DNA from: Proteus alimentorum
Lineage (GTDB): Bacteria > Pseudomonadota > Gammaproteobacteria > Enterobacterales > Enterobacteriaceae
NCBI RefSeq assembly: GCF_002607735.1
Contig: NZ_NBVR01000024.1
Location: forward strand, 62,001-126,000
DNA length: 64,000 bases
Direction of reading: 5' to 3'
The notes beneath the pieces were generated by a model. It ran no database searches. It saw only the letters and a list, made by a program, of their open reading frames with translations, and was not told the DNA's origin. The position numbers and the translations under genes are program-made. Shown here in pieces: positions 50,222 through 58,621 of this stretch (within the stretch, counting starts at the first letter, position 1; each line of letters starts with the position of its first letter).

Positions 50222-50436
50222 AATTTTTTTCCTGAGCCTTGTATGATATTGCCATCTAATAATTCATTAATTTGTTCTGTTCTAAACCCGTATTGATTTG
50301 GTGCTTTTCTTATATCGACTCTAAGTAGCAGTCCTTTATTTTCGCCAATACAACGGGTGGTGATTAAGTACCTCTTAGAATAAATGATAATTAAATATGA
50401 GTTATTAACGCAGTAAAAACGGGAGGCACCCGTCAT
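50218..50436 (-). pseudogene. Toxin tip tail
   Basis: The frame without a reliable start ends GLLLRVDIRKAPNQYGFRTEQ, INELLDGNIIQGSGKKL. It is cut at its 5' side near the SymE pseudogene. The 4-bp overlap with the immunity gene is kept. Confidence 0.5.
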
Positions 50437-50476
50437 TACTGCTCATCAAGCAACTAAAACGAAGAGGATAGTTACT

Positions 50477-50773
50477 ATGGCTAAGGCGCATTCTAAGTCA
50501 GGCTTAGGTATAAATAAAGCCCTGAAAACCAAGCGATACTACACTGTAGGGTATGTGCTGAACGGGAATAAAACCGCCTAACCGCCACACTTAAAGGGGC
50601 AATGGATAAAGGCTGCGGGATTTGAGACGGAGCTTACCTTTACGGTAAAGATTTTAAATGGCTGTTTGATTTTAATTCCGTACAGCGAAAAAGGCCGAAA
50701 GCAACAAAACCAACAGAAAAAAGCTTTACTCGATGAGTTTAGGCTTAACGCTAGGGCGCTGATTGGGGAGTGA
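50477..50773 (+). pseudogene. SymE-like toxin, full length with one stop (copy 3)
   Basis: 98 codons with a good ribosome site (gaagagga). It encodes AKAHSKSGLGINKALKTKRYYTVGYV, a nonsense codon TAA at 50579, then HLKGQWIKAAGFETELTFTVKIL, NGCLILIP and the end NARALIGE. The TVGY...L.G.W...AGF.....V.V..GCLI pattern is the SymE family (AbrB-like fold; in E. coli an SOS-induced toxin silenced by antisense SymR). It runs opposite to the Rhs array. Confidence 0.8.
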
Positions 50774-50854
50774 TCGGATATTTCCCAGCTCTAAATATAG
50801 AAATTTTTAATTTCGGAATAGGCAAAAATTTTATATTAGATATTTATAAAAAAA

Positions 50855-51550
50855 TTATTCAAGCGTTAAATTACAATGCTCTCTTAGAATTGAGACTAAG
50901 TCATAAGCTGATCTACCTATATATCCATTAGGTATAGTATTATCAATACTCTTCAATGATAACTCACTATCTTTCCATATTACATTTATTTGGTTTAGCT
51001 GAGAAAGGTAGCCCTCAAGTTCATAGAAATTATCCCCCATATAACCAAATTGACCAATAAATGAATAACCTAATTCACAGTAAAAAGAATAATAATCATT
51101 TATATATTTACCTTCTATGATTATGTTATTTTTTTTCACGGGGAGATTATCTCCGTTTATGAGGTAACTGGCAGAAAGATATATTTTTTTCTTATCACCT
51201 TTCATATCTAACCAAATTCTGCCAATATCATTTTTTCTAGTCTTTAAGAAAGACATTGTTCCAATTTTGTATACACCAGAACTTAAATCATCGATATACA
51301 AATATAAATTATTATTATATGAAATCACTTTTTTTACTGAGAATGATATATCTAATCTTCCATTAAATAAATTACTTCTTAATGTAAATGTTTTATTATC
51401 ATATAAATAGTTTTTATTTTTAATTGAGACCTCAGTGAATAAAAATAAATATGAATAACCAATATCTGAGACATCGTAGCATTCAATAAAATCGTGACTA
51501 GTAAAAATAGTATTTCCTAGACCATCATATAGATAGTACAAATTATTCAT
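50855..51550 (-). CDS. Immunity candidate with barstar-like C-terminal domain
   Basis: 231 residues. N-terminal part beta-rich (FTSHDFIECYDVSDIGYSYLF). C-terminal block FYCELGYSFIGQFGYMGDN, FYELEGYLSQLNQINVIWKD resembles barstar and the paralogue at 38671-39414. Its ATG shares a base with the stop of the toxin tail (TAATG). Confidence 0.65.
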   Translation of the reverse strand: MNNLYYLYDGLGNTIFTSHDFIECYDVSDIGYSYLFLFTEVSIKNKNYLYDNKTFTLRSNLFNGRLDISFSVKKVISYNNNLYLYIDDLSSGVYKIGTMSFLKTRKNDIGRIWLDMKGDKKKIYLSASYLINGDNLPVKKNNIIIEGKYINDYYSFYCELGYSFIGQFGYMGDNFYELEGYLSQLNQINVIWKDSELSLKSIDNTIPNGYIGRSAYDLVSILREHCNLTLE

Positions 51551-51665
51551 TATTTTATTACCACATCAAAAATTCTAGTCCAGTGAGGATAACCAAGCCC
51601 AATCATAATTCTACCATCACCTAAATCCTTTGTTACTAATCTTAATCTATTATTGCCTGGAGTTA
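51549..51665 (-). pseudogene. Toxin tip tail beside the barstar-like gene
   Basis: The frame reads EITPGNNRLRLVTKDLGDGRIMIGLGYPHWTRIFDV and ends VIK. This is about 38 residues left of a toxin; the strand pattern would fit the C-terminal sheet of an RNase fold, which would agree with a barstar-like partner. Confidence 0.5.
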
Positions 51666-51702
51666 TTTCCTACTCTAGAACTTCTTTCTATTTATCTACT
51701 TT

Positions 51703-51962
51703 TTATCCGTTTTCTAACATTTCACCAAAAACTTTTTGTTTTCCAGTTTTAGGATCAACGCGAGGAATACCTTTGCCACCAAAAATATCATTAATGGCAT
51801 TATTTAAAGCTCCAAGTTCATTTTTTTTAAAATGGTGAAGATTCACAACTGAATATTTCCCATCCTTTTCTACCATAAGACTTCGACCCTCTTCGAGGGT
51901 TTTTTGAAGATTAGTTTTTACACCATCTTGTGTATAACTTTTAAGTTCTAGCCTATTGACTG
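51703..51962 (-). pseudogene. Second toxin tip tail, no immunity gene after it
   Basis: The frame reads SYTQDGVKTNLQKTLEEGRSLM, GKYSVVNLHHFKKNELGALNN and GGKGIPRVDPKTGKQKVFGEM. The VVNLHH motif recalls the LHH/HNH nuclease tips, weakly. It is followed by another tip tail, not by an immunity gene. Confidence 0.5.
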
Positions 51963-51964
51963 TT

Positions 51965-52080
51965 GATAATTTGATACCTGACAGTGAAGACATAAGAGCG
52001 ATTAAACAACAAAACCAACAACAGTAAGCGCAACTGAGTGCAATAAAACACACGATGCACGAGGTGATGCCTGAGTATAT
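51965..52080 (+). pseudogene. SymE-like remnant (copy 4), 3' end only
   Basis: The plus strand encodes LIPDSEDIRAIKQQNQQQ, then TAA, then the rest of the C-terminus. The stop-bearing stretch is almost identical to the one at 61975-62113. Confidence 0.7.
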
Positions 52081-52262
52081 TGATAGATCTCTCTATTTCG
52101 ACCTAAAAATGTTGGACAATCTTCAACATGCAAGTAAAACGGTACAAAGTCAGAGTCAATATCAATATTAATACTTAACAAAGCATCGTGATATTCACTT
52201 GAGGGTGTATCAATCCACCAACCTTTGCTTTTAAAATAACTAATTAACTTAGATGTCAGCAT
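52075..52262 (-). pseudogene. Truncated immunity gene
   Basis: Starts ATG at 52262 and reads LTSKLISYFKSKGWWIDTPS, FVPFYLHVEDCPTFLGRNREI, then runs into the SymE remnant in antisense. The HVED.PTFLGR pattern resembles SMI1/KNR4-type immunity. Its toxin tail is just upstream. Confidence 0.55.
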
Positions 52263-52263
52263 T

Positions 52264-52440
52264 TAATTTCCTTTCTTACTATTAAGAGATTCTCTGCGTT
52301 TTATGTTATCCTCAGCTCTTTGTCTCCAATAAGCCTGTCTATCTGCATCAAAAAGTTCACGATTTACGAGATTGTAAGGATGTGGATTAGGTAAATATGG
52401 ATGCAGTGCGTTAGTATAACGATATTTAATATGTGTTGAA
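52264..52440 (-). pseudogene. Toxin tip tail
   Basis: The frame reads STHIKYRYTNALHPYLPNPHP, NLVNRELFDADRQAYWRQRA and ends ESLNSKKGN one base before the truncated immunity ATG. It resembles the C-terminal end of a common enterobacterial Rhs tip, but I cannot name the family. Confidence 0.5.
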
Positions 52441-52486
52441 GTCGATAATTAAAATAATGATAAACATCTTGATTCCATCTATATTA

Positions 52487-52640
52487 TCCCTTTATTTTTA
52501 TTGTGCTAGATAAATTCATATGATGTTTCATCGCAATTTCAAATTTGGCTATACCTACCTTATTAGCATTTCCTGTAACACCAAAATCAATAGCATGTTT
52601 AAATTTCTTTTGTAATTGTTTTGAATCAAAAATATAAGGA
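52487..52640 (-). pseudogene. Truncated colicin-D-like tRNase tip
   Basis: One frame away from the Rhs hinge the minus strand reads [35 protein letters not shown], ending HMNLSSTIKIKG. KKFKHA..FGV.GN is the active-site region of colicin-D-type tRNA(Arg) nucleases (Lys608, Lys610 and His611 in colicin D). The second half, with the Ser and Trp of the site, is missing and the hinge is frameshifted, so it should be inactive. Confidence 0.6.
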
Positions 52641-52776
52641 CGTCCCCGCCAACCCAAACGGATCTATCCACCCCGTTGGACAATGCATATACGCATACGT
52701 ATTAAAGCCACCTAATAATCCGATAGGATCAGGTGAAATATATTGTCCTGTGTCCTTATCATAGTAGCGAAAGTTT
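52641..52776 (-). pseudogene. Rhs core/tip boundary remnant
   Basis: Short copy encoding [20 protein letters not shown] to [12 protein letters not shown]. It follows the immunity gene at 52800 directly. Confidence 0.8.
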
Positions 52777-52799
52777 TAGATTTCATGTTTGATAAATAA

Positions 52800-53567
52800 T
52801 TAAATACTATAGTAATTATTTACTATAAAATCGCATTGTTTATATAATGATCTTAACTGAATGTGTTGTGTATTCATTTCAATAATATTATTTTTAATTT
52901 CATTTATCTTACTCAGCATAAGTAAATCACCGTCATTTATTTTGTCCCATCCTTCTTCATCAACTAAATCAAAATAGGTAATAAAAATATTTTTTTTACT
53001 TGAAGATAAAGGTACTTTATCTTTATTCTCATAGTTTATATCATCAAAGAAAACCAGTTTCTCAAGTGGTCTAATTAGTAAAAAACCAATCATTTTTTGA
53101 TTTAAAAAGATAAATTCAAAATCATTTTGAATTTTTATTCTTTCAATATATCCATTTAAACTTGTATTAGATAGGCATAGTAAATAATCCCCATCACGAC
53201 TTAAATATCTAAAATCGCAAGGTGATACTGAAGTAAATTTAATAGGATTTATTATTTCAATAGATGCATATGTAGAATCAAAAGACAGGATAGTATTTAA
53301 CACTTCAGGGTTAACATAATTATTATCGGGAATGTACAGAAACACATCACTTAACAAGTTATCGGATGTATCAAATATATACCCATCATCACCTAGGTAA
53401 TGACTGCTACCAATATATTCTGGTAAAAGATAGTTATTTAAATCATCCGAAAAAATATTATCGGAAATTATGATCTTATCAAAGACCCATTTAACTGCTG
53501 ATTTTATCTTTTTTGGGGATGTTAAATTTATTTCAATTTTTACCCCATCAGTATTTATGTAATACAT
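52800..53567 (-). CDS. Hypothetical protein, immunity candidate
   Basis: 255 residues, acidic and aromatic, beta-rich in the middle (YLGDDGYIFDTSDNLLSDVFLY, FIFLNQKMIGFLLIRPLEKL) with helices at the end. The family is unknown. It starts 11 bp after a short Rhs tip and is followed by the next Rhs boundary, so it is the immunity half of that unit. Confidence 0.62.
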   Translation of the reverse strand: MYYINTDGVKIEINLTSPKKIKSAVKWVFDKIIISDNIFSDDLNNYLLPEYIGSSHYLGDDGYIFDTSDNLLSDVFLYIPDNNYVNPEVLNTILSFDSTYASIEIINPIKFTSVSPCDFRYLSRDGDYLLCLSNTSLNGYIERIKIQNDFEFIFLNQKMIGFLLIRPLEKLVFFDDINYENKDKVPLSSSKKNIFITYFDLVDEEGWDKINDGDLLMLSKINEIKNNIIEMNTQHIQLRSLYKQCDFIVNNYYSI

Positions 53568-53578
53568 ATTTTATATTA

Positions 53579-53866
53579 TCACTCAATTTTCCAAATAGAT
53601 TCAGCTTTAGGAACAGTACCTGATTTACTTGGTATTGTTCCAGATACTATACTTTCTGACGTAACAATACCACCTCTTGGGATATTTGGTACACTGCCTA
53701 AAGGTACTCTTCCTTCACTACCCAAAGGACCATAATTAGTTACTAACCATCCCGTCGGACAATGCACATACCCATACGGATTAAAGCCACCTAATAATCC
53801 GATAGAGTCTGGTGAAATATATTGCCCAGTGTCCTTATCATAGTAGCGAAAACGATTGTAATACAA
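53579..53866 (-). CDS. Orphan Rhs boundary with short tip
   Basis: The frame runs from Rhs [26 protein letters not shown] through VHCPTGW into a short tip (LVTNYGPLGSEGRVPLG, GGIVTSESIVSGTIPSKSG, ending ESIWKIE). The usual WVDPFGL hinge is missing, so a deletion joined the core directly to the last 50 or so residues of a toxin. The upstream core (to 54022) is in frame but has no start. Confidence 0.6.
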   Translation of the reverse strand: MYYNRFRYYDKDTGQYISPDSIGLLGGFNPYGYVHCPTGWLVTNYGPLGSEGRVPLGSVPNIPRGGIVTSESIVSGTIPSKSGTVPKAESIWKIE

Positions 53867-54022
53867 GCCACTTTCTTTATCTTCATATTGTCCAGCAAAC
53901 CGAAAATGGCATTCGGTATATTCAGGGTCGTTATCGGCATAATTATCATGGGATTGCCAAAACGCTATTTGTCCCCAGGTATTTAACCGTCCCGCCCAGC
54001 TGACAATGCCTTTTTCGCTATA
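53867..54022 (-). pseudogene. Rhs core piece upstream of the short tip
   Basis: Encodes SEKGIVSWAGRLNTWGQIAFW and [20 protein letters not shown]. It is cut at 54022 where the ankyrin gene flank begins. Confidence 0.8.
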
Positions 54023-54079
54023 CTAATTTTTTATAAAGGCACTGTTAATACAATGCCTATCTTATAAATAAGAAATAAT

Positions 54080-55165
54080 TTATTTTTTTGAAAGCCAATC
54101 ATTTTTAAATGAAATACTTTTCCATGAGGCTGTTCTTTTTCTTTTTAGCCATTTTTCTAATTTTCCCCCACTTGGTTTCCCTGCTTTAGTATATTTTATT
54201 GGGGTTAATAGTAATAAATTAACCTCTTCATCTTCAGGGATGGATATTTCTTTTTCTTGATGATCGAAAGAGTAATCAACGGTAACGAGTGCATCGATTT
54301 CATCAGGCCAATGAAGGTGTTTCCATTGCTCGTCATTTTTATCTAAAATAAAACCTTCTTTAATGACTTCACTTTTTTTATAATATTCAGAGAGTGAGGA
54401 AAGTAATTTCATTGGAAAATTATCTTTATAATCACTTTGGAATATTGCCCGATTAATTGGCCAATTATAGGGCAAGCAGATTAAAAATTCAGTGTGAGGT
54501 AATCTTTTAAAATTGCCGAAAGTAAAGAATAATTTATGGTAATTACCATTTCCTACCCATGATGTCATTAATCTAATATTATCAGAATAATATTCATCAG
54601 TTAGAATAGGGCCAACATTTTTATAAATATGAGAGAGAATACCATCACCTTCAATGATGCCAGCTTGCATTTCTTCGAATGCTTTTCGTCCTCCCATCGA
54701 TTGTAAATATTGAGCAACATCGGTATGTCCATAGGATATAGCGAGATCTAAAGCAGTACGATTAAAATTCATCTGTAAGCGGTTAATATCTGCACCAGAT
54801 TTGATAAGTAATTTGATAATGTCTAAATGACCACCACATGATGCCTCAATTAATGGTGTAGTGATCCCTCGAGGATCTCCATCAACCCATGCTTTATTAT
54901 TTAGCAAAAGAGCTAATATATTTATATATCCTTCAAATGCAACCTCAACAAGAGGTGTTAGATAGCTACTATCTATTACATTGGTATTGAAACCTTTTTG
55001 TATTATGAAATCACATAATAAATATTTACCTTCTTCAGAAAATCTATGTAATAGTGATTTATCAAATTTAATTTCAGATAAGTTTAAGTCTTTTAGATAT
55101 TCTGATAATTTTTCTACATCTTCGTCTTTTATTATTTGATATATATCTATATTATTTTCTTTCAT
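54080..55165 (-). CDS. Ankyrin-repeat immunity candidate with SUFU-like C-terminus
   Basis: 361 residues. Residues about 65-165 hold three ankyrin repeats (LTPLVEVAFEGYINILALLL, TPLIEASCGGHLDIIKLLIKSGADIN, TALDLAISYGHTDVAQYLQSMG). The C-terminal half (about 190-340) with TEFLICLPYNWPINRAIFQ resembles suppressor-of-fused-like immunity domains. It overlaps the last codons of a broken tip by 14 bp. Its 3' end is duplicated at 44557-44693. Confidence 0.72.
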   Translation of the reverse strand: MKENNIDIYQIIKDEDVEKLSEYLKDLNLSEIKFDKSLLHRFSEEGKYLLCDFIIQKGFNTNVIDSSYLTPLVEVAFEGYINILALLLNNKAWVDGDPRGITTPLIEASCGGHLDIIKLLIKSGADINRLQMNFNRTALDLAISYGHTDVAQYLQSMGGRKAFEEMQAGIIEGDGILSHIYKNVGPILTDEYYSDNIRLMTSWVGNGNYHKLFFTFGNFKRLPHTEFLICLPYNWPINRAIFQSDYKDNFPMKLLSSLSEYYKKSEVIKEGFILDKNDEQWKHLHWPDEIDALVTVDYSFDHQEKEISIPEDEEVNLLLLTPIKYTKAGKPSGGKLEKWLKRKRTASWKSISFKNDWLSKK

Positions 55166-55520
55166 AAAACCTACCTTTTATCATTTCTTTCCCTAAATCA
55201 TTTAAAGCTTCCTCTACAGCATTTTTTCCTTGAGGTGCTGCAGTTATTATTTTTTCGTGAACATGTTGTGCCGCTTTTATTGTATGAGCACCACCACCAT
55301 TTCTAGCCCAAATGAAATTTCTTAAATCCGTATTTAGATCAATGTCATAGTATTTAAGAACATCTTATGCTTGAAGTATATAATCTCGATTTTTTTTAGA
55401 CCAATTTGAAGGTGCATTTTCTCGAACTTTATGGTGTCTGTGTGGTTTTTCATTCCGTCAGGTGCGGGTCCTCGTTTTTCGAGATCTTCTTTAGATAAAA
55501 AACGGCATTTTCCCAATCCC
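55152..55520 (-). pseudogene. Broken toxin tip on Rhs type 2
   Basis: After [19 protein letters not shown] the frame shifts and reads [20 protein letters not shown], a stop, [32 protein letters not shown] and ends EMIKGRFYERK over the immunity start. WARNGGGAHT with one central His recalls nuclease tips found on several Rhs and CdiA proteins, but I cannot name the family. One frameshift and one stop. Confidence 0.6.
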
Positions 55521-56060
55521 AAGGGCAATCCATTAGGCGCATATTGATACAGATTTAACCCGCCAGCTAACCCAATAGGGTCATGCCGGGTAAATCGGCC
55601 AATATCAGGATCATAATAGCGAAAGGTATTATAGTGTAAACCTGAATACTCGTATCATCCTGATACTCGTCCTATGGGCCAGCAAAAATGCTGTCCAAAT
55701 TTGTTCCCGACAAATTTGTCTCTATCTAGATATTGCCCCTGAAAACGTAAGTTCTGATCACGATATTGAGGATAATAATGAAACTCTCCTAATTTAATTT
55801 CTGTTTTCCCCCAGATGTGAAGCGAGCTTGCCATTGAATATCACCGTTATCATCAACTAACGCATCAGGTGGACCATTAGGCTGACAATGAAAATAAAAA
55901 ACAGTTTGTTTATTTTTTAATGTATCAACGCGCGCTAAGGGAGAGTAACTGCCCACATCTTCATAGACATAGAGCATGTCAATATTGGGCTTGTTTATAT
56001 AGGTGAGTTCATTTTTTCCTATTTGGTTAACAACCGATAATTTTAAAGAAAGGAAATAAT
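55520..56060 (-). pseudogene. Rhs type-2 core remnant (copy 2)
   Basis: Encodes IDMLYVYEDVGSYSPLARVD, TVFYFHCQPNGPPDALVDDNG, QARFTSGGK, then after frameshifts [15 protein letters not shown] and [21 protein letters not shown] small insertion with the palindrome gacaaatttgtc at 55716-55727 breaks the frame. It is a different Rhs family from the main core. Confidence 0.8.
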
Positions 56061-56440
56061 CATGTTGAATTCATTTAGTATTTTGTTTAATTGCATTCTC
56101 CAATTTTAGATTGGAAAAGTATCAATCTTATTTAGACGGGTCATTACCAACAATACCATATTCAATGAACAGAGTTGATTTTTTTGAACTTATCTCAATG
56201 TAAGTATATGGTGTTGATAAATTTAAATATTTATTGATGCTCATAAAATCTCTTGGTTTTTAATTAAAATTGCAGTCTTAGTACCATCATGAAATAATAT
56301 ATCATAGTGTGCATGTGTATCATGAATTTTATTACCTGACATATTATGAATAATATCATAAATATTTTTTATTATATATATTTCTTCCATATTCACATTT
56401 TTTATTCTTCTATAAATGGGATTGATGGTATGTTGTATAG
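56060..56440 (-). pseudogene. Two short overlapping frames, origin unclear
   Basis: One frame reads NPIYRRIKNVNMEEIYIIKN, SGNKIHDTHAHYDILFHDGTK and ends KNQEIL with ATGA overlap to a 38-codon ORF (SINKYLNLSTPYTYIEISSKK...EYGIVGNDPSK, ending at about 56138). The overlap looks like a toxin tail coupled to a cut immunity gene, or to Rhs type-2 sequence (compare IEYNIVGHPLS near 45070). Confidence 0.4.
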
Positions 56441-56607
56441 TTAATACATTAAACTAAGAAGAATTATTACATCTCTAGCATTACTCATATTAATGTTTTT
56501 TCGAATTTGGTTTAATGGTAAATTTAAATAATTTTAATGTCAGATAATCCAGAAGATTCAATGGTCTTCTGGCTATTAGTATATTCTATTTATATACATC
56601 CTAAAAC
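56441..56607. other. AT-rich spacer after an immunity candidate
   Basis: No gene is supported. A weak inverted repeat (ccagaagattcaatggtcttctgg, 56549-56572) could be the terminator of the gene at 56608. Confidence 0.4.
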
Positions 56608-57102
56608 TTAGTTTCTTTCTTTATAATACATTCTAATATATGATTCAAATTGATTTTGCGTTATTTTTTCACCTAAAATTAGCTTCGGTATAATATATTG
56701 CGTAAAGATGATCATATATTCAGAAGCTATTTTCGCTGCATCAAACCGACTTGTTACACCATTTTTATTAGTAAATATAAATTCATTATCACCTAAGATA
56801 AATGATAAAACTATGTCATAAATACAATAAATACAATTTTCATCATTTAAGTTTTCTTGTAATCTAGCAAAGATAGATACTATTGATATTGCTCTTTTTT
56901 TTGTAGATATTGGTAAGCTTGTTTTTGATATAAAAATATCGTTTTCAAAGAAAGTATCTTTTATTAAAAATAAATCACCTTCAGTATGAGGTAAATTTAA
57001 TATCTCAGGGGCAACGTCATACATATTATTTTTAACAACTAACCAGTCACTTGGAACATGTAACCCAAGTAAAGGAGGATATTTTTTATATAAGTTATCC
57101 AT
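56608..57102 (-). CDS. Hypothetical protein, immunity candidate
   Basis: 164 residues, alpha/beta (LLGLHVPSDWLVVKNNMYDV, AISIVSIFARLQENLNDENC, KIASEYMIIFTQYIIPKLIL). The family is unknown. It starts right after a fused Rhs core whose last seven codons (EYIKKVE) are probably the end of its lost toxin. Confidence 0.62.
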   Translation of the reverse strand: MDNLYKKYPPLLGLHVPSDWLVVKNNMYDVAPEILNLPHTEGDLFLIKDTFFENDIFISKTSLPISTKKRAISIVSIFARLQENLNDENCIYCIYDIVLSFILGDNEFIFTNKNGVTSRFDAAKIASEYMIIFTQYIIPKLILGEKITQNQFESYIRMYYKERN

Positions 57103-58035
57103 TATTCAACCTTTTTTATATACTCATTTAACGGTGGTGTAGGGCGATTATCGACCACTTTACTTTTACTAAGCCTTCTGCCAAAGGCATCATAGGTAAA
57201 ACGCCAGCATTCCCCCTCAGGATTAAAACAGGCAATAAGTTGGTTCAGTGTATTCCATTGGTAATACCATGTTTTCGCGCGAAAACCGTGTTGATAAACC
57301 ACTTTTTGCGTTAATCGACCATTAATGTCGTAGTGATAATCTTGATAACCTTTGGCAGTGATACGACGAGTGACACGGCCTTTTTGTTGCTGCTGCGCCA
57401 GTTGTAAAAAGGCACCTTGCGCGTCAGACGGAATAAATTGGTGCTCGGTGATATTGAGATTGTTATCGTACTGGAATTTCTCGCTTTGGCATTCAAACTG
57501 GTTGCTGTATTGGGTTTCAACAATTTGGTCGTTGGTGTTATAGCGATATTGCGTGCGGTTCCAGCGGGCATCCTCAATATTGACCAGATTAAAGGCTTTA
57601 TCGTATTGATAACCTCGATGAACATCCGGTCGATATTGGCGGTTGAAGTGGATTATCGTGTAGCGATTTTAAAAAGGACTCCGTTCCCCGTCCTGCACGT
57701 TGATGCGCTAATAACCCAGTGGCGGTGTAATGGCTAGAGTTGGCAAAACCCGCTTGGCTTTGGTGTAAAAACTCTTGTCCCAGCGCGTTATAACTAAATT
57801 GCAAGGGTGCATGTTGATTGACTTGCAGTGAAGTCAGTTCATGAAGTTGACCGAAAGCATAATGAAGTTCACGCTCACCAAAGCGGGTTTGGGTAAGGAT
57901 ATCGTGCTCTTTATCCCATTGATGCGTAATTTCTTGCCCATTAATGCGCTCACAACACAAATGCCCTTGGTCGTCATACTCAAATTCCACCACCGAATCA
58001 GGATTGGTGGCTTGAATCAGCTGTAAGTACTTATT
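57102..58035 (-). pseudogene. Rhs core fragment fused to the end of a tip
   Basis: Encodes SVVEFEYDDQGHLCCERING, FGERELHYAFGQLHELTSLQ, HQRAGRGTESFLKSLHDNPLQ, a frameshift near 57628, then EDARWNRTQYRYN, YQWNTLNQLIACFNPEGECW and DNRPTPPLN. At PPLN it jumps to EYIKKVE and stops, instead of continuing with SPFKDKRIQR. The whole boundary and nearly all of a tip are deleted. Its 5' side is cut behind the immunity gene at 58086. Confidence 0.85.
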
Positions 58036-58085
58036 ATATTCCTTATTTTAATTATTTGTATTGTGTTGCCTCTATTTTTACTTAA

Positions 58086-58577
58086 TTATTCTATACTGAA
58101 TTTTTCTAGTATTTTTTTTATATGGTAGCTAGAATAAGGCGTTAGAATAGGAATATTCATTGACTCTTTTTCAGTTATTGAATATTCATTTCCCCATATA
58201 TCTATTTTCTTACGAGAGTTCTCAGCTCCATACGAAAAATATATATCATCCATATTTGTGGGTTTATAATTTTCTTGATGACCAATAATTTGCCAATCTG
58301 AATCTGATTCATATTTTTTGTCAAATAAAAGATAGCTATCTATTATAAAAGGAGGCGTTAAACTCTTTGCTGATTTTATTTTATTTTCATCAATGGATGG
58401 AGATTCAGAATAGAAGTTAAATATTTCGGCTATATGGCCAACTATAGATTTCGATATAATCCTACCAAAATAGTATTTTTCTTTATTAAATGTAAAGCAA
58501 AATATATCACCATTTTTTATAAATCTAATCATAGTGCGAGGTTTCTTATTCCACTTCCAAATTTTAAGATTATTCAT
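58086..58577 (-). CDS. Immunity candidate for the GIY-YIG tip, Imm26-like
   Basis: 163 residues. The region FIKNGDIFCFTFNKEKYYFGRII near the N-terminus resembles Imm26-type proteins (GDIF....Y.FGRV). It lies 44 bp after the stop of the GIY-YIG tip, so it should neutralise that nuclease. Resemblance judged by eye. Confidence 0.65.
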   Translation of the reverse strand: MNNLKIWKWNKKPRTMIRFIKNGDIFCFTFNKEKYYFGRIISKSIVGHIAEIFNFYSESPSIDENKIKSAKSLTPPFIIDSYLLFDKKYESDSDWQIIGHQENYKPTNMDDIYFSYGAENSRKKIDIWGNEYSITEKESMNIPILTPYSSYHIKKILEKFSIE

Positions 58578-58621
58578 TTGAAATTTTTTCCTAATTGTAT
58601 TAGTTTGCTTTTATAAGCCTA

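Noticed and set aside
50440-50773. LexA box or SymR antisense RNA at the SymE copies
   Set aside because: I could find no convincing LexA site or antisense promoter by eye at any copy.
57417-57737. Plus-strand frames inside Rhs core copies (also 59261-59464, 59750-59995, 63105-63296)
   Set aside because: They recur only because the Rhs core is repeated; they are antisense to it.
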